64,000 nucleotides of DNA, taken from Foliimonas ilicis (lineage in GTDB: Bacteria > Pseudomonadota > Alphaproteobacteria > Rhizobiales > Rhizobiaceae). Each line of letters begins with the position of its first letter. Positions within the stretch are counted from its first letter, which is position 1. Positions 42,959 through 51,793 of this stretch are shown piece after piece. The stretch covers positions 1 through 64,000 of the forward strand of contig NZ_JBDUUH010000010.1 in the NCBI RefSeq assembly GCF_039939195.1. Reading direction: 5' to 3'. The notes under the pieces are model-generated. The model saw only the letters and a program-made list of their open reading frames with translations. It was not told the origin of the DNA and searched no databases. Made by a program: the position numbers and the translations under genes.

Positions 42959-44527
42959 ATGAGGGCAATTTTTCTTTCTCTGATCTTATTTGCTTCCGGC
43001 CCGGCGCTTGCCGCTACCGAAGCGGAGTTCAATTCAGCCCTGAGCCAAACAGCAAGCCGCGTTCTCACAGCGCGCGTACTCACAAATCTGTGCGACACGC
43101 GCGATCCCGAAGGTGCGAGTGCGCGCAAAGACGCTCTTTCGAGCTGGCTCCATCGGCATGATGTCGCGAAATACGATGCGCTGATGGCCGAGCTCGTCCG
43201 TCGTAGCGCCATTTCGGAAGCTGAAATGGCGGCAAACAACGAAAGGGCGCGGGAGCAAATTGATGCTTCGCTAAACGAAGATGATTCCGACTGCGCAAAT
43301 CTGGCTGGCTTCCTGGCGGATAAGAAATATGAGATTCGAAACCTGATCCGCGATCTGAGCCGCTTCACGCGCAATCTAGGCATCCGCATCAGCGATCAAG
43401 CCGTCACCACAAAAACAGATAATGTCGAAATCACCGGATTGGCGCAGTTTTCAGTATTGGCGGAAGCTGAGATGTCAAAAGTCGGCTCTCGGGAAGGCGC
43501 GCAAAGTGACCGCCATCTCCGCAACGCGCGTGAGCAGCATCTTGAGGCCTACCTCGCACGATACGCCGGAATTGCTGGCTTCGGTCGGGTATTTAAAGCC
43601 GACGAGATACGCGAATGGCGCGGCGACAAGCAGTCCAGATTTTCATTTCGATGCCGCAGTTTCAAAGATCCCAGCCACGAAGCGCGCATGAACGCCTCGA
43701 TCGGACAAGACATGGTCGTTCTAGGTACGCCACGTACCGTCCTCGATGCACACGACCCTTCAATTGTTCTCGTGAACTGCGCTATTTTTTCCTTGTCGGA
43801 GATCGGCGAAACGATGCCCGTTTTTGACGATGCATCCGGTCTTGTTCTTCGACCTTTGGAATTCGATGAGGCTTATGCCGGGCCGAATGCAGGTATCGCG
43901 AAGAAGGATGTGGATCGTGTGCTCTATGTGGCCGATTTCGAGAACCGAATGGATGGCTTCGGCAACGGATACACTCACCGTGAAGAGTACTTCTACGTGC
44001 TTCTGAACGATGGCAGCGCCTACCAGCACCAGTGGAGTTTTCCTTTCACGGATTTGAATGTGGCGCTTTCGAAGTCCCGCGAACCGGAGCGTTGGATGAC
44101 ATGGTCGAAAAGCTGGACTGGTACCATTACGCTCACCAGGGACGGTTCGGAGATCGATCTTTCCGCGGCTCAAGAAATCAAGCCGATTGCCACGGGAACG
44201 CGGCTCGACAGGTCTTATTATTTTTTGAATGTCGGCTCTGGCGGCGTTAGAAGGGACCGCTCCTACGTCTTTCAGCCTAGTGGCAAAGTCACGCACTCAC
44301 GCGGCGGTTTCGTCGCGGGAAACTTTGCCACCAGCTATATGATAGTGACCAACGATCGCGATGACAGCGCGACATCGAGTTATCGTTTCGAGGATTATGC
44401 TCTGGTCCTCTCACATCCCAATGGAGAAGAACGACATTTCTTTGCCGTTCTGGCTGATGCTGACTCGAAAGACCCGGAAGACATAATCGTCAGCGGCAAT
44501 ATCTACTGGACGAAAAAGAATGACTAG
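42959..44527 (+). CDS. Exported protein of unknown function
   Basis: Protein of 522 residues with a clear Sec signal peptide (MRAIFLSLILFASGPALAAT). No family recognised. The N-terminal third is rich in charged helices; residues after about 200 look beta-rich, with aromatic blocks such as YFYVLLNDGSAYQHQWSFPF and RSYYFLNVGSGG. The start follows CAGGGAA. It is divergent from the lipoprotein gene and converges with a third exported unknown, so the three may act together in the envelope. Confidence 0.75.
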   Translation: MRAIFLSLILFASGPALAATEAEFNSALSQTASRVLTARVLTNLCDTRDPEGASARKDALSSWLHRHDVAKYDALMAELVRRSAISEAEMAANNERAREQIDASLNEDDSDCANLAGFLADKKYEIRNLIRDLSRFTRNLGIRISDQAVTTKTDNVEITGLAQFSVLAEAEMSKVGSREGAQSDRHLRNAREQHLEAYLARYAGIAGFGRVFKADEIREWRGDKQSRFSFRCRSFKDPSHEARMNASIGQDMVVLGTPRTVLDAHDPSIVLVNCAIFSLSEIGETMPVFDDASGLVLRPLEFDEAYAGPNAGIAKKDVDRVLYVADFENRMDGFGNGYTHREEYFYVLLNDGSAYQHQWSFPFTDLNVALSKSREPERWMTWSKSWTGTITLTRDGSEIDLSAAQEIKPIATGTRLDRSYYFLNVGSGGVRRDRSYVFQPSGKVTHSRGGFVAGNFATSYMIVTNDRDDSATSSYRFEDYALVLSHPNGEERHFFAVLADADSKDPEDIIVSGNIYWTKKND

Positions 44528-44542
44528 ATACGCGTTCTGATT

Positions 44543-44560
44543 GGCGAGGCTAAACTCGCT
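44543..44560. terminator. Short stem between convergent exported-protein genes
   Basis: GCGAG and CTCGC flank a six-base loop in the 41-base gap between the stops at 44527 and 44569. A G-T closing pair extends it by one. It has no T-run and is a weak candidate bidirectional transcript end. Confidence 0.3.
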
Positions 44561-44568
44561 CCTGTTCG

Positions 44569-45186
44569 CTAATCCATTCCCCATGGTCGCGCCGTTTGAC
44601 TGGAGTCATTCCAGCCAATGCGATCGATGCGCCACTGGCCGTTCGACAACTGAACCATTTCCATAAGGATCATGTGCGGGTCGGAGCCGGTAGCGATTTC
44701 AAGGCGCGCCTTGCCATTTGTATGATCAATGGCTGTCACCGCAGCGCCGGGGCCAAACGTGAATGGCAGCATTCGGTTCTGTTCGGCGCTCAACATCAAA
44801 TCATCGAATACCAGCACAGCGTCGTTGCGTATGTCAGCGAGCAAATCCGCATGGTCGCTGGATACTTCTGCGAACTTCGAACCCGGAATCGCGCCGGAGC
44901 CGGCCCCCGGAAATAGCCGTGTCTGGTCATCTTGTGCCGTTTTCAGGAAGCCTTCCTTCGCATCCGGTGAAAGCAGAAAGTATGCGGTGAAATAATCGGA
45001 CCTGATGTTGGCGTTGATAAATGTCATCGCACTGTTTTGCGGGGTGCTCATGTCGAGGGCGCTGATTGGCGTTCGCTGCGCCATGTATTTCTCGTATTGC
45101 GCGGCCTCACTTGTGCTGTCGATTTCTTGCGCCGCACACAAAGATGACGAGGCCAACAACAGGCAGATCAAGCCGAGCTTGCGCAT
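44569..45186 (-). CDS. Exported protein of unknown function, 205 residues
   Basis: Signal peptide MRKLGLICLLLASSSLCAAQ from the ATG at 45186, which follows GGAGG. The mature part contains AMTFINANIRSDYFTAYFLL near residue 55 and a C-terminal beta-rich block (VQLSNGQWRIDRIGW) reminiscent of small NTF2-like or DUF4864-type periplasmic proteins; I do not claim membership. A short dyad, TTGCGG-T-CCGCAA, lies 38 bases upstream of the start. Confidence 0.7.
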   Translation of the reverse strand: MRKLGLICLLLASSSLCAAQEIDSTSEAAQYEKYMAQRTPISALDMSTPQNSAMTFINANIRSDYFTAYFLLSPDAKEGFLKTAQDDQTRLFPGAGSGAIPGSKFAEVSSDHADLLADIRNDAVLVFDDLMLSAEQNRMLPFTFGPGAAVTAIDHTNGKARLEIATGSDPHMILMEMVQLSNGQWRIDRIGWNDSSQTARPWGMD

Positions 45187-45224
45187 AAGGACTGGTCCTC
45201 CAAACAAAGATCAGGCAGCGATAA

Positions 45225-45237
45225 TTGCGGTCCGCAA
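45225..45237. promoter_or_regulatory. 13-bp perfect dyad upstream of exported-protein gene
   Basis: TTGCGG and CCGCAA flank a single T. It lies 38 bases upstream of the start of the 205-residue exported protein, a plausible place for an operator. The length is modest and chance cannot be excluded. Confidence 0.3.
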
Positions 45238-45338
45238 ACACCATCCAGCACTGGGACTACACCTCTTTGACCATAATGTAACCCAAGGTTTACTGGTGCG
45301 CGCTTGTTTCAATCAGCCCGGCTGAACCAAGAGTGTGG

Positions 45339-46451
45339 TCAGTTGCTTTTCGTTGGGGCCAGCTTTCGCGTAGCGGCAGGGGTAGCAGAGAACCGCACCG
45401 GCGGCCGGACGTTGAGCATCTCGCCTTCACTTGGATGCTCGACCTTTTCGAAGAAGCCTACGGCCTTGAGGTGCGGGTCTTCGAGGAGGTCATCGATGGT
45501 ATTGACCGCTGAACACGGCACCTGCAACGGCTCGAGCATGGCCAACCATTCGGCTGTACTGCGGCTTGGCAGGCATGAGGCAAGACGCTCGTAGAGCGTG
45601 CCGACCATTTCGGCACGCGCGCCGTCCGAAGCCAGCGCTTCCTCACTGGCCCAGTCTTCACGATCGGCTGCGCGGAAAAATGCGCGCCAGTGCGATGCGG
45701 TGTAAGGCATCACGGCAATGTAGCCATCGGCCGTTTTATAGGGACGACGGTGACGTGAAAGAATGCGCGAATAACCGGTCGGTCCCACAGGCGGCACGAA
45801 GCTGCGTCCAGCCAGATGCTCGACCATCAGGAAGGAAGCCATCACCTCGAACATCGGCACTTCGATGGCCTGCCCTGCTCCCGAGGACGCGCGATGGAAA
45901 AGTGCTGCATTGATAGCAGAAACGGCGAACAGACCGGTCGTCTTGTCCGCCGCAATGGTCGGAGCATAGACCGGCTCGCCGCCGAACTGCGCCGACAGCC
46001 CGGCCCATCCCGATGCCGCCTGGATAATATCGTCGTAAGCGGGGCGGTCGCTATAAGGCCCATCCTGTCCGAAGCCGACGATCGCGCAGTAAATTAGACG
46101 CGGATTGCGCGCCAGCAGCGCCGCCGGATCCAGCCCGGCACGCCGCGCTGCGTCCATGCGCATGTTGTGAACGAAAACATCAGCGTCATCGATCAGCGCC
46201 AGCAAACGTTCCCGGTCGACGGCCTGTTTCAGATCGAGCGTGATGCTTTCCTTGTTGCGGTTGCAATTCAGGAAAGCTGCGCCCATTCCTGCCGACCGCG
46301 CAGGACCGGGCGCACGCATGATGTCGCCCGACGGCGGCTCGACCTTCACAATGTCGGCCCCCATATCGCCCAGCATCTGCGTGGCGTAAGGCCCCGCAAT
46401 GACGGTCGAAAGATCGATCACCTTGATGCCGTCGAGAGGTCCGCTCATCAT
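45339..46451 (-). CDS. CaiB/BaiF family (class III) CoA-transferase
   Basis: CoA-transferase of 370 residues. It opens LDGIKVIDLSTVIAGPYATQ and has the MGADIVKVEPPSGD segment and the catalytic aspartate in RPAYDDIIQAASG near residue 160. It would move CoA between carboxylic acids to activate a substrate for breakdown. Two adjacent ATG codons (46451, 46448) follow AGGAG; the second has better spacing. It is last in the operon after an SDR and a binding-protein gene. Acyl substrate unknown. Confidence 0.9.
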   Translation of the reverse strand: MMSGPLDGIKVIDLSTVIAGPYATQMLGDMGADIVKVEPPSGDIMRAPGPARSAGMGAAFLNCNRNKESITLDLKQAVDRERLLALIDDADVFVHNMRMDAARRAGLDPAALLARNPRLIYCAIVGFGQDGPYSDRPAYDDIIQAASGWAGLSAQFGGEPVYAPTIAADKTTGLFAVSAINAALFHRASSGAGQAIEVPMFEVMASFLMVEHLAGRSFVPPVGPTGYSRILSRHRRPYKTADGYIAVMPYTASHWRAFFRAADREDWASEEALASDGARAEMVGTLYERLASCLPSRSTAEWLAMLEPLQVPCSAVNTIDDLLEDPHLKAVGFFEKVEHPSEGEMLNVRPPVRFSATPAATRKLAPTKSN

Positions 46452-46460
46452 TCGCTCCTG

Positions 46461-47231
46461 TCAGCGCGCGGTGAAACCGCCATCCACCGGTAGCGCAACG
46501 CCGGTGACGAAGGATGCATCGTCGGAGGCGAGCCACAGCACCGCATGGGCCACTTCCTCGGCCTTGCACAGGCGGCCCATCGGAACGGCACTAAGCATGC
46601 GCGCCTGATTGTCCTCCGCCTCCTTCGGATCGCCCGAGCGGCCGGTGAAGCCGATCTTCATGGGCGTGTCCGCCAGACCGGGGCATACGACGTTGACGCG
46701 CACATTGTCCGCCGCGAAGCGCTGAGCGAGCGACTTGGTCAATCCAACCACGGCGAATTTCGCCGCCGAATAGACGGGGCTGAACATCGAACCGACGAGG
46801 CCGGAAACAGAGGAAGTGAAGACGATCGAGCCGCCGCCGCGTTTGCGCATGTGGCCGATCACCTCGCCCGCAGCAAGCGTGGCCGACGTGATGTTGAGCG
46901 AAATTGCCTGATCGTAGGCTCCCAGATCGAGGTCTTCGACACCGCCCGGCCCCGGAATGCCTGCATGCGCCCACAAAATATCGACGCCACCCAGCGCATC
47001 CACCGCCTGGTGAATGGAACTGCGAGCCTCCTCAGGCTTGGAGAGATCGGCCTGGATCGTCACGATTGAGTGGCCATCCTGTTTCATGTCGGCGGCAAGT
47101 GCGGCCAGACGATCGGGATCGACGTCCACCGCTGCGACGCGAGCACCTTCCTTTATAAAAAGCTCGACGCCAGCCCGGCCCATGCCGGAAGCCGCCGCAG
47201 TTACGATCACAAGTTTATCCTTCAGCCGCAT
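46461..47231 (-). CDS. Short-chain dehydrogenase/reductase
   Basis: NAD(P)-dependent SDR of 256 residues. The cofactor loop VTAAASGMGRAG, the catalytic serine in FTSSVSGLVG, the YSAAK pair and the C-terminal SFVTGVALPVDGGFT are present. The ATG at 47231 follows AAGGAG. An acidic residue at the end of beta-2 (AAVDVDPDRL) suggests NAD preference. It lies nine bases upstream of the CoA-transferase gene; together they could oxidise a hydroxyacid or alcohol before or after CoA activation. Confidence 0.9.
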   Translation of the reverse strand: MRLKDKLVIVTAAASGMGRAGVELFIKEGARVAAVDVDPDRLAALAADMKQDGHSIVTIQADLSKPEEARSSIHQAVDALGGVDILWAHAGIPGPGGVEDLDLGAYDQAISLNITSATLAAGEVIGHMRKRGGGSIVFTSSVSGLVGSMFSPVYSAAKFAVVGLTKSLAQRFAADNVRVNVVCPGLADTPMKIGFTGRSGDPKEAEDNQARMLSAVPMGRLCKAEEVAHAVLWLASDDASFVTGVALPVDGGFTAR

Positions 47232-47371
47232 TTCGGCGCTCCTTACCTTTGATTTCAATTGACGTAGGCGTCAGGGAAGCGCCCGTGTGCACTCATTATT
47301 CTGGTGCGCGGATCGAGATAGGCCGCAATCGCCCAGGGAAATGGATGGCCCTTGCGCAGGCCATCCAGGCG

Positions 47372-48595
47372 TTACTGAACGAGCGGGCAACCACCCTCTT
47401 CGATTGGCCGGAAAGCCCTCTCGGCCGGAATTGTCGAGCGGACGGTGTAATAATCCCAAGGCTTCTTGGATTCCTCCGGCGATTTGACTTCAACCAGATG
47501 CATGTCATGAACGACCCGGCCGTCTTCACGCAGCCAGGTCTGTCCAAACAGCGGATCATCAAACTGGCCTCTTTCGCGCATGGCCTTGACGACCGCAGCA
47601 CCATCTTCCGGCGAACCGACCTGCTTGACGGCTTCGAGGTAGGCGAGCGTGGCCGAGTAGGCACCTGCTTGGTTCATCGTCGGCATCCTGCCCTCGTTGC
47701 GCTCGGCATAGCGCTCTGAAAAGGCACGCGTCTCGTCGTTGAGATCCCAGTAGAAAGCGGTCGTAAGCAACAGTCCCTGTGCGGTTTCCAGACCCAGCGA
47801 ATGAATGTCGGAAATGAAGAGCAGCATCCCGGCAAGCTTCTGCCCGGCCTGAACGATGCCGAACTCCGATGCCTGCTTGATCGCGTTGATCGTATCGCCA
47901 CCGGCATTTGCAAGCGCGATGACTTGCGCCTGGGTTGCCTGTGCCTGTAGCAGATAGGATGAGAAATCCTTGGTGTCGGTCGGATGACGGACCGCACCCC
48001 GCACCTCGCCTCCATTGGCCTCGATTACCGCAGTAGCGTCGCGCTGGAGCGAATGGCCGAGCGCGAAATCAACGGTGATGAAGAACCAGGATTTTTCACC
48101 TTCACGCGTGAGCGCGTCTGCCGTTCCGTGCGCCAATGCCCAAGTGTCGTATGTCCAGTGAACCGAATTGGGACTGCAAGCTGATCCCGTCAGGTCGGAA
48201 GTACCGGAAGCGGTAAGCAGCGCGACCTTGTTGGCCTCTTTGGCGAGTGGCGCGAGCGACAGCGAAATCGCGCTTGTGGGCATATCGACAAGCGCGTGCA
48301 CCCCATCCGCGTTCAGCCATTGGCGCGCGATTGCATTGGAGACGTCAGGCTTGTTCTGCGCGTCCGCTGCAACGACCTCAACCTTGAAATTCTCCGAACC
48401 GGGCCGCTTCATGAAGTCTTCGGCAGCCATTCTGGTAGCGTTTGCAGCGCCCGCGCCGCCGATGTCGGAAAAAATCCCCGACATGTCGGCCAGAACGCCA
48501 AGCTTCACGTTGATTTCCTCGGCCACAGCGGCAGCACCGTAACCTGTAACGACAATTGCCAAGCCAAAGGCCTGGAGACACCTTTTCATTCCCAT
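47372..48595 (-). CDS. Branched-chain amino-acid-type periplasmic binding protein (orphan)
   Basis: Exported Peripla_BP_6/LivJ-like protein of 407 residues. The ATG at 48595 follows GGGAGGG seven bases upstream and opens a signal peptide ending AVA. The mature start EINVKLGVLADMSGIFSDIG is characteristic. No LivHMGF permease or ATPase genes are nearby, so it must use a distant importer or act as a sensor. It heads an operon with SDR and CoA-transferase genes and is divergent from an IclR gene. The ligand is more likely an aromatic or other carboxylate than an amino acid, by context. Confidence 0.87.
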   Translation of the reverse strand: MGMKRCLQAFGLAIVVTGYGAAAVAEEINVKLGVLADMSGIFSDIGGAGAANATRMAAEDFMKRPGSENFKVEVVAADAQNKPDVSNAIARQWLNADGVHALVDMPTSAISLSLAPLAKEANKVALLTASGTSDLTGSACSPNSVHWTYDTWALAHGTADALTREGEKSWFFITVDFALGHSLQRDATAVIEANGGEVRGAVRHPTDTKDFSSYLLQAQATQAQVIALANAGGDTINAIKQASEFGIVQAGQKLAGMLLFISDIHSLGLETAQGLLLTTAFYWDLNDETRAFSERYAERNEGRMPTMNQAGAYSATLAYLEAVKQVGSPEDGAAVVKAMRERGQFDDPLFGQTWLREDGRVVHDMHLVEVKSPEESKKPWDYYTVRSTIPAERAFRPIEEGGCPLVQ

Positions 48596-48925
48596 ATCAA
48601 AACCCTCCCAAGCTCCTCCGACATCCGGGGTACACAAGTAGCGCTTGCCGGATGCCATAAAATTCCATTACATGAATTTAATATTCTTGTACATGAATAA
48701 ATGGCTCGCAATTTACGGGTTTGACTTGGCCGCTTCACTCAAGGACTGCATGGCGTGAGCGGAAATTTTGCTGTACGCAGAGGATAATCCGAGGAGGTGT
48801 TCCCTGAATCCCCATCCGCCGACAGACGCGCAAAATGGATCGCCGAAACGAGGCAATCCGCTTCCTATGGATTTCCCAATGCGCCTATATGTGGCGTGCG
48901 GTAATTGTCGCCTTGCGTGGTCCGA
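48596..48925. other. 330-base divergent intergenic region
   Basis: This gap lies between the orphan binding-protein gene and the IclR gene. It holds the repeated TACATGAAT boxes at 48669-48698 close to the binding-protein side. The remaining 200 bases up to the IclR gene are of ordinary composition; open frames there run antisense through the IclR gene and show no family features. I see no RNA gene or terminator in it. Confidence 0.5.
48669..48698. promoter_or_regulatory. Candidate IclR operator: two TACATGAAT boxes 21 bp apart
   Basis: TACATGAAT occurs at 48669-48677 and 48690-48698, in direct orientation about two helical turns apart. The second box is part of the near-palindrome TTCTTGTACATGAA (12 of 14 positions) at 48684-48697. 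The site lies 75-100 bases upstream of the binding-protein start, divergent from the IclR gene. Confidence 0.45.
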
Positions 48926-49657
48926 ATGCTTGTAAAACAGGCCGCAAACGTCGTTGAACTTCTCGAGTTCTTTGCCCGTCACCGGCAACCCGCCACGATG
49001 GCGGAAATCTCCGACATGCTGAACTGGCCGCGCTCCAGCACGTTCAATCTCGTGGGTACGCTTGCCGAGAAGGGCTATCTTTACGAGCCGCGCGGACGCG
49101 GCGGTTACTACCCCAGCCCGCGATGGATGAGCACCGTACGCGCGGTGGCGGATGCCGACCCCTTGCCTGTCGCTTTGATTGAGGCCGTCGCGTCCATTCA
49201 GGCGCGGACGGGCGAGACAACTGCGGTGGGCCAGGCAACCGGAACGCATGTCATTTTCGTCCATGTCTGTGAATCGGAGCAACCGATCCGGTATTTCGCG
49301 CAGATTGGTACGCGTGTTCCCATTCATGCAAGTTCGGCTGGCCGCGCAATCCTGTCTCACTACAGCCGGCGCGAACGGGAGGCTATCTATCGCCGAATTG
49401 CTTTCACCGACTATTCCAGCACAACGCCGATGAGCATTGACGCGGTGGAGGCCGAGCTGGAAGAGGCCATCCAGCTCGGATACCACCAGAGCAATTCCGA
49501 GTTCATTCCCGATCTGGCGGGCGTCGCGCTGCCTCTCACCCTTGACCATCGCAAGCTCTCGATCGTCGTGGCGGGGCCGACGTCGCGTTGCCTGCAGCGG
49601 CGGCCTGAAACTGCTTCGATAATCAAGGAAGAACTGGCCGCCAGCGGACTGGCCTAA
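48926..49657 (+). CDS. IclR-family transcriptional regulator
   Basis: Regulator of about 243 residues. The N-terminal winged helix (VELLEFFARHRQPATMAEIS, then LNWPRSSTFNLVGTLAEKGY) and the C-terminal IclR effector domain (IHASSAGRAILSHY; GVALPLTLDHRKLSIVVAG) are clear. The ATG at 48926 is used; a TTG at 48905 would add seven residues and neither has a strong ribosome-binding site. It probably controls the divergent binding protein, SDR and CoA-transferase operon. Its stop overlaps the stop of the convergent demethylase gene by two bases within CTAA. Confidence 0.87.
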   Translation: MLVKQAANVVELLEFFARHRQPATMAEISDMLNWPRSSTFNLVGTLAEKGYLYEPRGRGGYYPSPRWMSTVRAVADADPLPVALIEAVASIQARTGETTAVGQATGTHVIFVHVCESEQPIRYFAQIGTRVPIHASSAGRAILSHYSRREREAIYRRIAFTDYSSTTPMSIDAVEAELEEAIQLGYHQSNSEFIPDLAGVALPLTLDHRKLSIVVAGPTSRCLQRRPETASIIKEELAASGLA

Positions 49658-51708
49658 AGCGCACTACAAATGCGCAGCGAGTCGAGGATCGCGGCGTGGA
49701 TGTTCCTGCTTGAGACGGCATCTCCCACCCGATGAAGCTCGAACCCATCGGCGGAAAGCTTGGGTTGCGGCTTCACATCGATCAGCGCATCGAGATTTGT
49801 CACACCGGCATTGGATGATTTCTCCCGAATCTCGAAATAGAGATCGTCCATGGGAATGCTGCCCTGCTCCACTATCACCTGATCGACGGTGATTGTCGTG
49901 CTTGTCTGGGCGATCTCGTTCAACAATGTCGCCTCCAGACGGTTGTCCTTCCGGCTCACGGAAACAAGTCGCGTTTCGGCAATCGGCTTGACGCCTATTT
50001 CAAGAAAGCGTTTTTTCCAGCGCAAGCGCTCCGCATAGGTAAGCTCTTCCGAGATCGTGGCATCGATCGTGACATAGGTGACTTCCGCACCAGCATCGCG
50101 TGCCCGTTCCGCAGCCAGCGGCCCCGGATGCCTTCCAGTGCCGTCATAAACCAGAACATCGCCAAGTACCGGCGTTTGGCCGGTCAAAACATCCCACGTG
50201 CTGACACAAAGTTCACCGCCCGTCTCCAGATCCAACTGTGGAAGGCCGCCGGTCGCCATAATCACAACGTCAGGTTCGAGCGCCCCGAGGTCCGAGCCAT
50301 CCATGTAGCTATTGGTATGAATCGACACTCCCAGCCGTTCGAGTTCGCTTACCCGCCATTCGACAATGCCTGAAAGGTCGCGCCTCCAGGAACCGGTTGC
50401 ACCGATGCGTATTTGCCCTCCGAGTTGATCGGCCGCCTCGTAAAGCGATACTTTATGACCACGCTCCGCGCTCACCCGGGCAGCTTCGAGGCCTGCGGGT
50501 CCCCCGCCTATAACGATAACTTTTTTGGACGGGCCGGATGTTTTCTTTATCACGTGGCTAAGCGTTTTCTCGCGTCCGGTGGCCGGATTATGGAGACAAG
50601 ACGGCCGGTAAGGAGACTGACAATGCGTTGCACCAACGCATGGGCGTATTTCCGTTTCGCGGCCGCCGGCAAGCTTTTCGACAAGGTGAGGATCGGCGAT
50701 CTGGGCTCGCGTCATCCCGGCCATATCTACCTTGCCTTCTGAAATTGCATATCTGGCAGATGCGACGTCCGCGATACGTGCGGCGTGAAATACCGGAAGC
50801 CCGATTTCGTTTCGGAAAGTTCCGACAGGCTCCACCCATGGCGCAAGCGGCGAACCCATGCCGGGCATATTTTCTTCGACAAGCGCGCGCGTCGTATCCA
50901 TCGTCCCGTAAATTGCGTTGAAGAAATCGACCGCTCCGGCCTTCTTGAGGATGAGCGCTGCCTTCACGCAATCGTCAAAGCGCAAACCACCATCGGGGCC
51001 TTCGTCCACCACGAACCGCATGCCGACAATGAAATCATCATCGTCGACTGCCTTTCGGATCGCCTCATGCACAAGCAAGGCGAAACGGCAGCGGTTTTCC
51101 AGGGAACCACCAAAACGATCGGTGCGCCGGTTGGTTTTGGGCGACAGAAATTGTCCGATCAAATGGCCGGCGGCCAGCGTCTCAATGCCATCCAGCCCAC
51201 CTTCCTTGCAGCGTCGTGCGGCTTGGCCATACGCATCGACGATGCGCTTTATGTCGTATTCGTCCATTTCCTTTGGGATACTGCGATGCAGCGTTTCCCT
51301 CAGCGGCGATGGAGCAACCGTTGAAACCCAATCGCCAGCGTAAGGATCGCCACGACGCCCAAGGTGCGAGATTTGACACATGAGAGCAGCACCTTGCGCA
51401 TGCATTCTTTCCGAAAAACGCTGGAAATGCGGGATAATGGCGTCAGTACCGACATTGAGCTGTCGGAATATGTTCGGAGAGTCGCGGTCCACGTTGGACG
51501 ATCCGCCAAACATCGAGAGGGCCAAACCGCCTTGGGCCTTTTCCTCGTGATAGCGCTGATAGGCCTCCTCCGGCATGCCGCCAACCTCAAGGCCGCAGGC
51601 GTGACTGGTACTCATTACCCGGTTTCTAAGCTTCAGTTTCTTGATGGTCAGCGGCTGCAACAAAGGATCTTTGTTTTTAATGCCATTTGTCGGATTGGAT
51701 TCAAGCAT
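49654..51708 (-). CDS. TMADH/Old-Yellow-Enzyme-type oxidoreductase, probable N-demethylase
   Basis: Flavin enzyme of 684 residues with an N-terminal FMN TIM-barrel (residues 1-370: LQPLTIKKLKLRNRVMSTSH; KTNRRTDRFGGSLENR) and a C-terminal FAD/NAD(P) domain (VIVIGGGPAGLEAARVSAERG). The linker has cysteines as CVGATHC-x7-SC rather than the C-x2-C-x3-C of trimethylamine dehydrogenase. It resembles N-methylproline/betaine demethylases I know from rhizobia. The ATG at 51708 follows GGAGC. It precedes no gene in its direction and lies downstream of a polar amino-acid importer operon, consistent with catabolism of an N-methylated amino acid. Confidence 0.85.
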   Translation of the reverse strand: MLESNPTNGIKNKDPLLQPLTIKKLKLRNRVMSTSHACGLEVGGMPEEAYQRYHEEKAQGGLALSMFGGSSNVDRDSPNIFRQLNVGTDAIIPHFQRFSERMHAQGAALMCQISHLGRRGDPYAGDWVSTVAPSPLRETLHRSIPKEMDEYDIKRIVDAYGQAARRCKEGGLDGIETLAAGHLIGQFLSPKTNRRTDRFGGSLENRCRFALLVHEAIRKAVDDDDFIVGMRFVVDEGPDGGLRFDDCVKAALILKKAGAVDFFNAIYGTMDTTRALVEENMPGMGSPLAPWVEPVGTFRNEIGLPVFHAARIADVASARYAISEGKVDMAGMTRAQIADPHLVEKLAGGRETEIRPCVGATHCQSPYRPSCLHNPATGREKTLSHVIKKTSGPSKKVIVIGGGPAGLEAARVSAERGHKVSLYEAADQLGGQIRIGATGSWRRDLSGIVEWRVSELERLGVSIHTNSYMDGSDLGALEPDVVIMATGGLPQLDLETGGELCVSTWDVLTGQTPVLGDVLVYDGTGRHPGPLAAERARDAGAEVTYVTIDATISEELTYAERLRWKKRFLEIGVKPIAETRLVSVSRKDNRLEATLLNEIAQTSTTITVDQVIVEQGSIPMDDLYFEIREKSSNAGVTNLDALIDVKPQPKLSADGFELHRVGDAVSSRNIHAAILDSLRICSAL

Positions 51709-51793
51709 CGTTAGCTCCTGTAAAAAAGCCGAGCAGCGTCGTTCGCGCGGGCTGCGCTGCCCGAGCGTCTGACTTCGGCAATGTTGTTTTCTG

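Noticed and set aside
48713..49549. Open frame of 278 codons on the minus strand
   Set aside because: It overlaps the IclR gene antisense. The plus-strand product has both IclR domains, and the minus-strand product has none.
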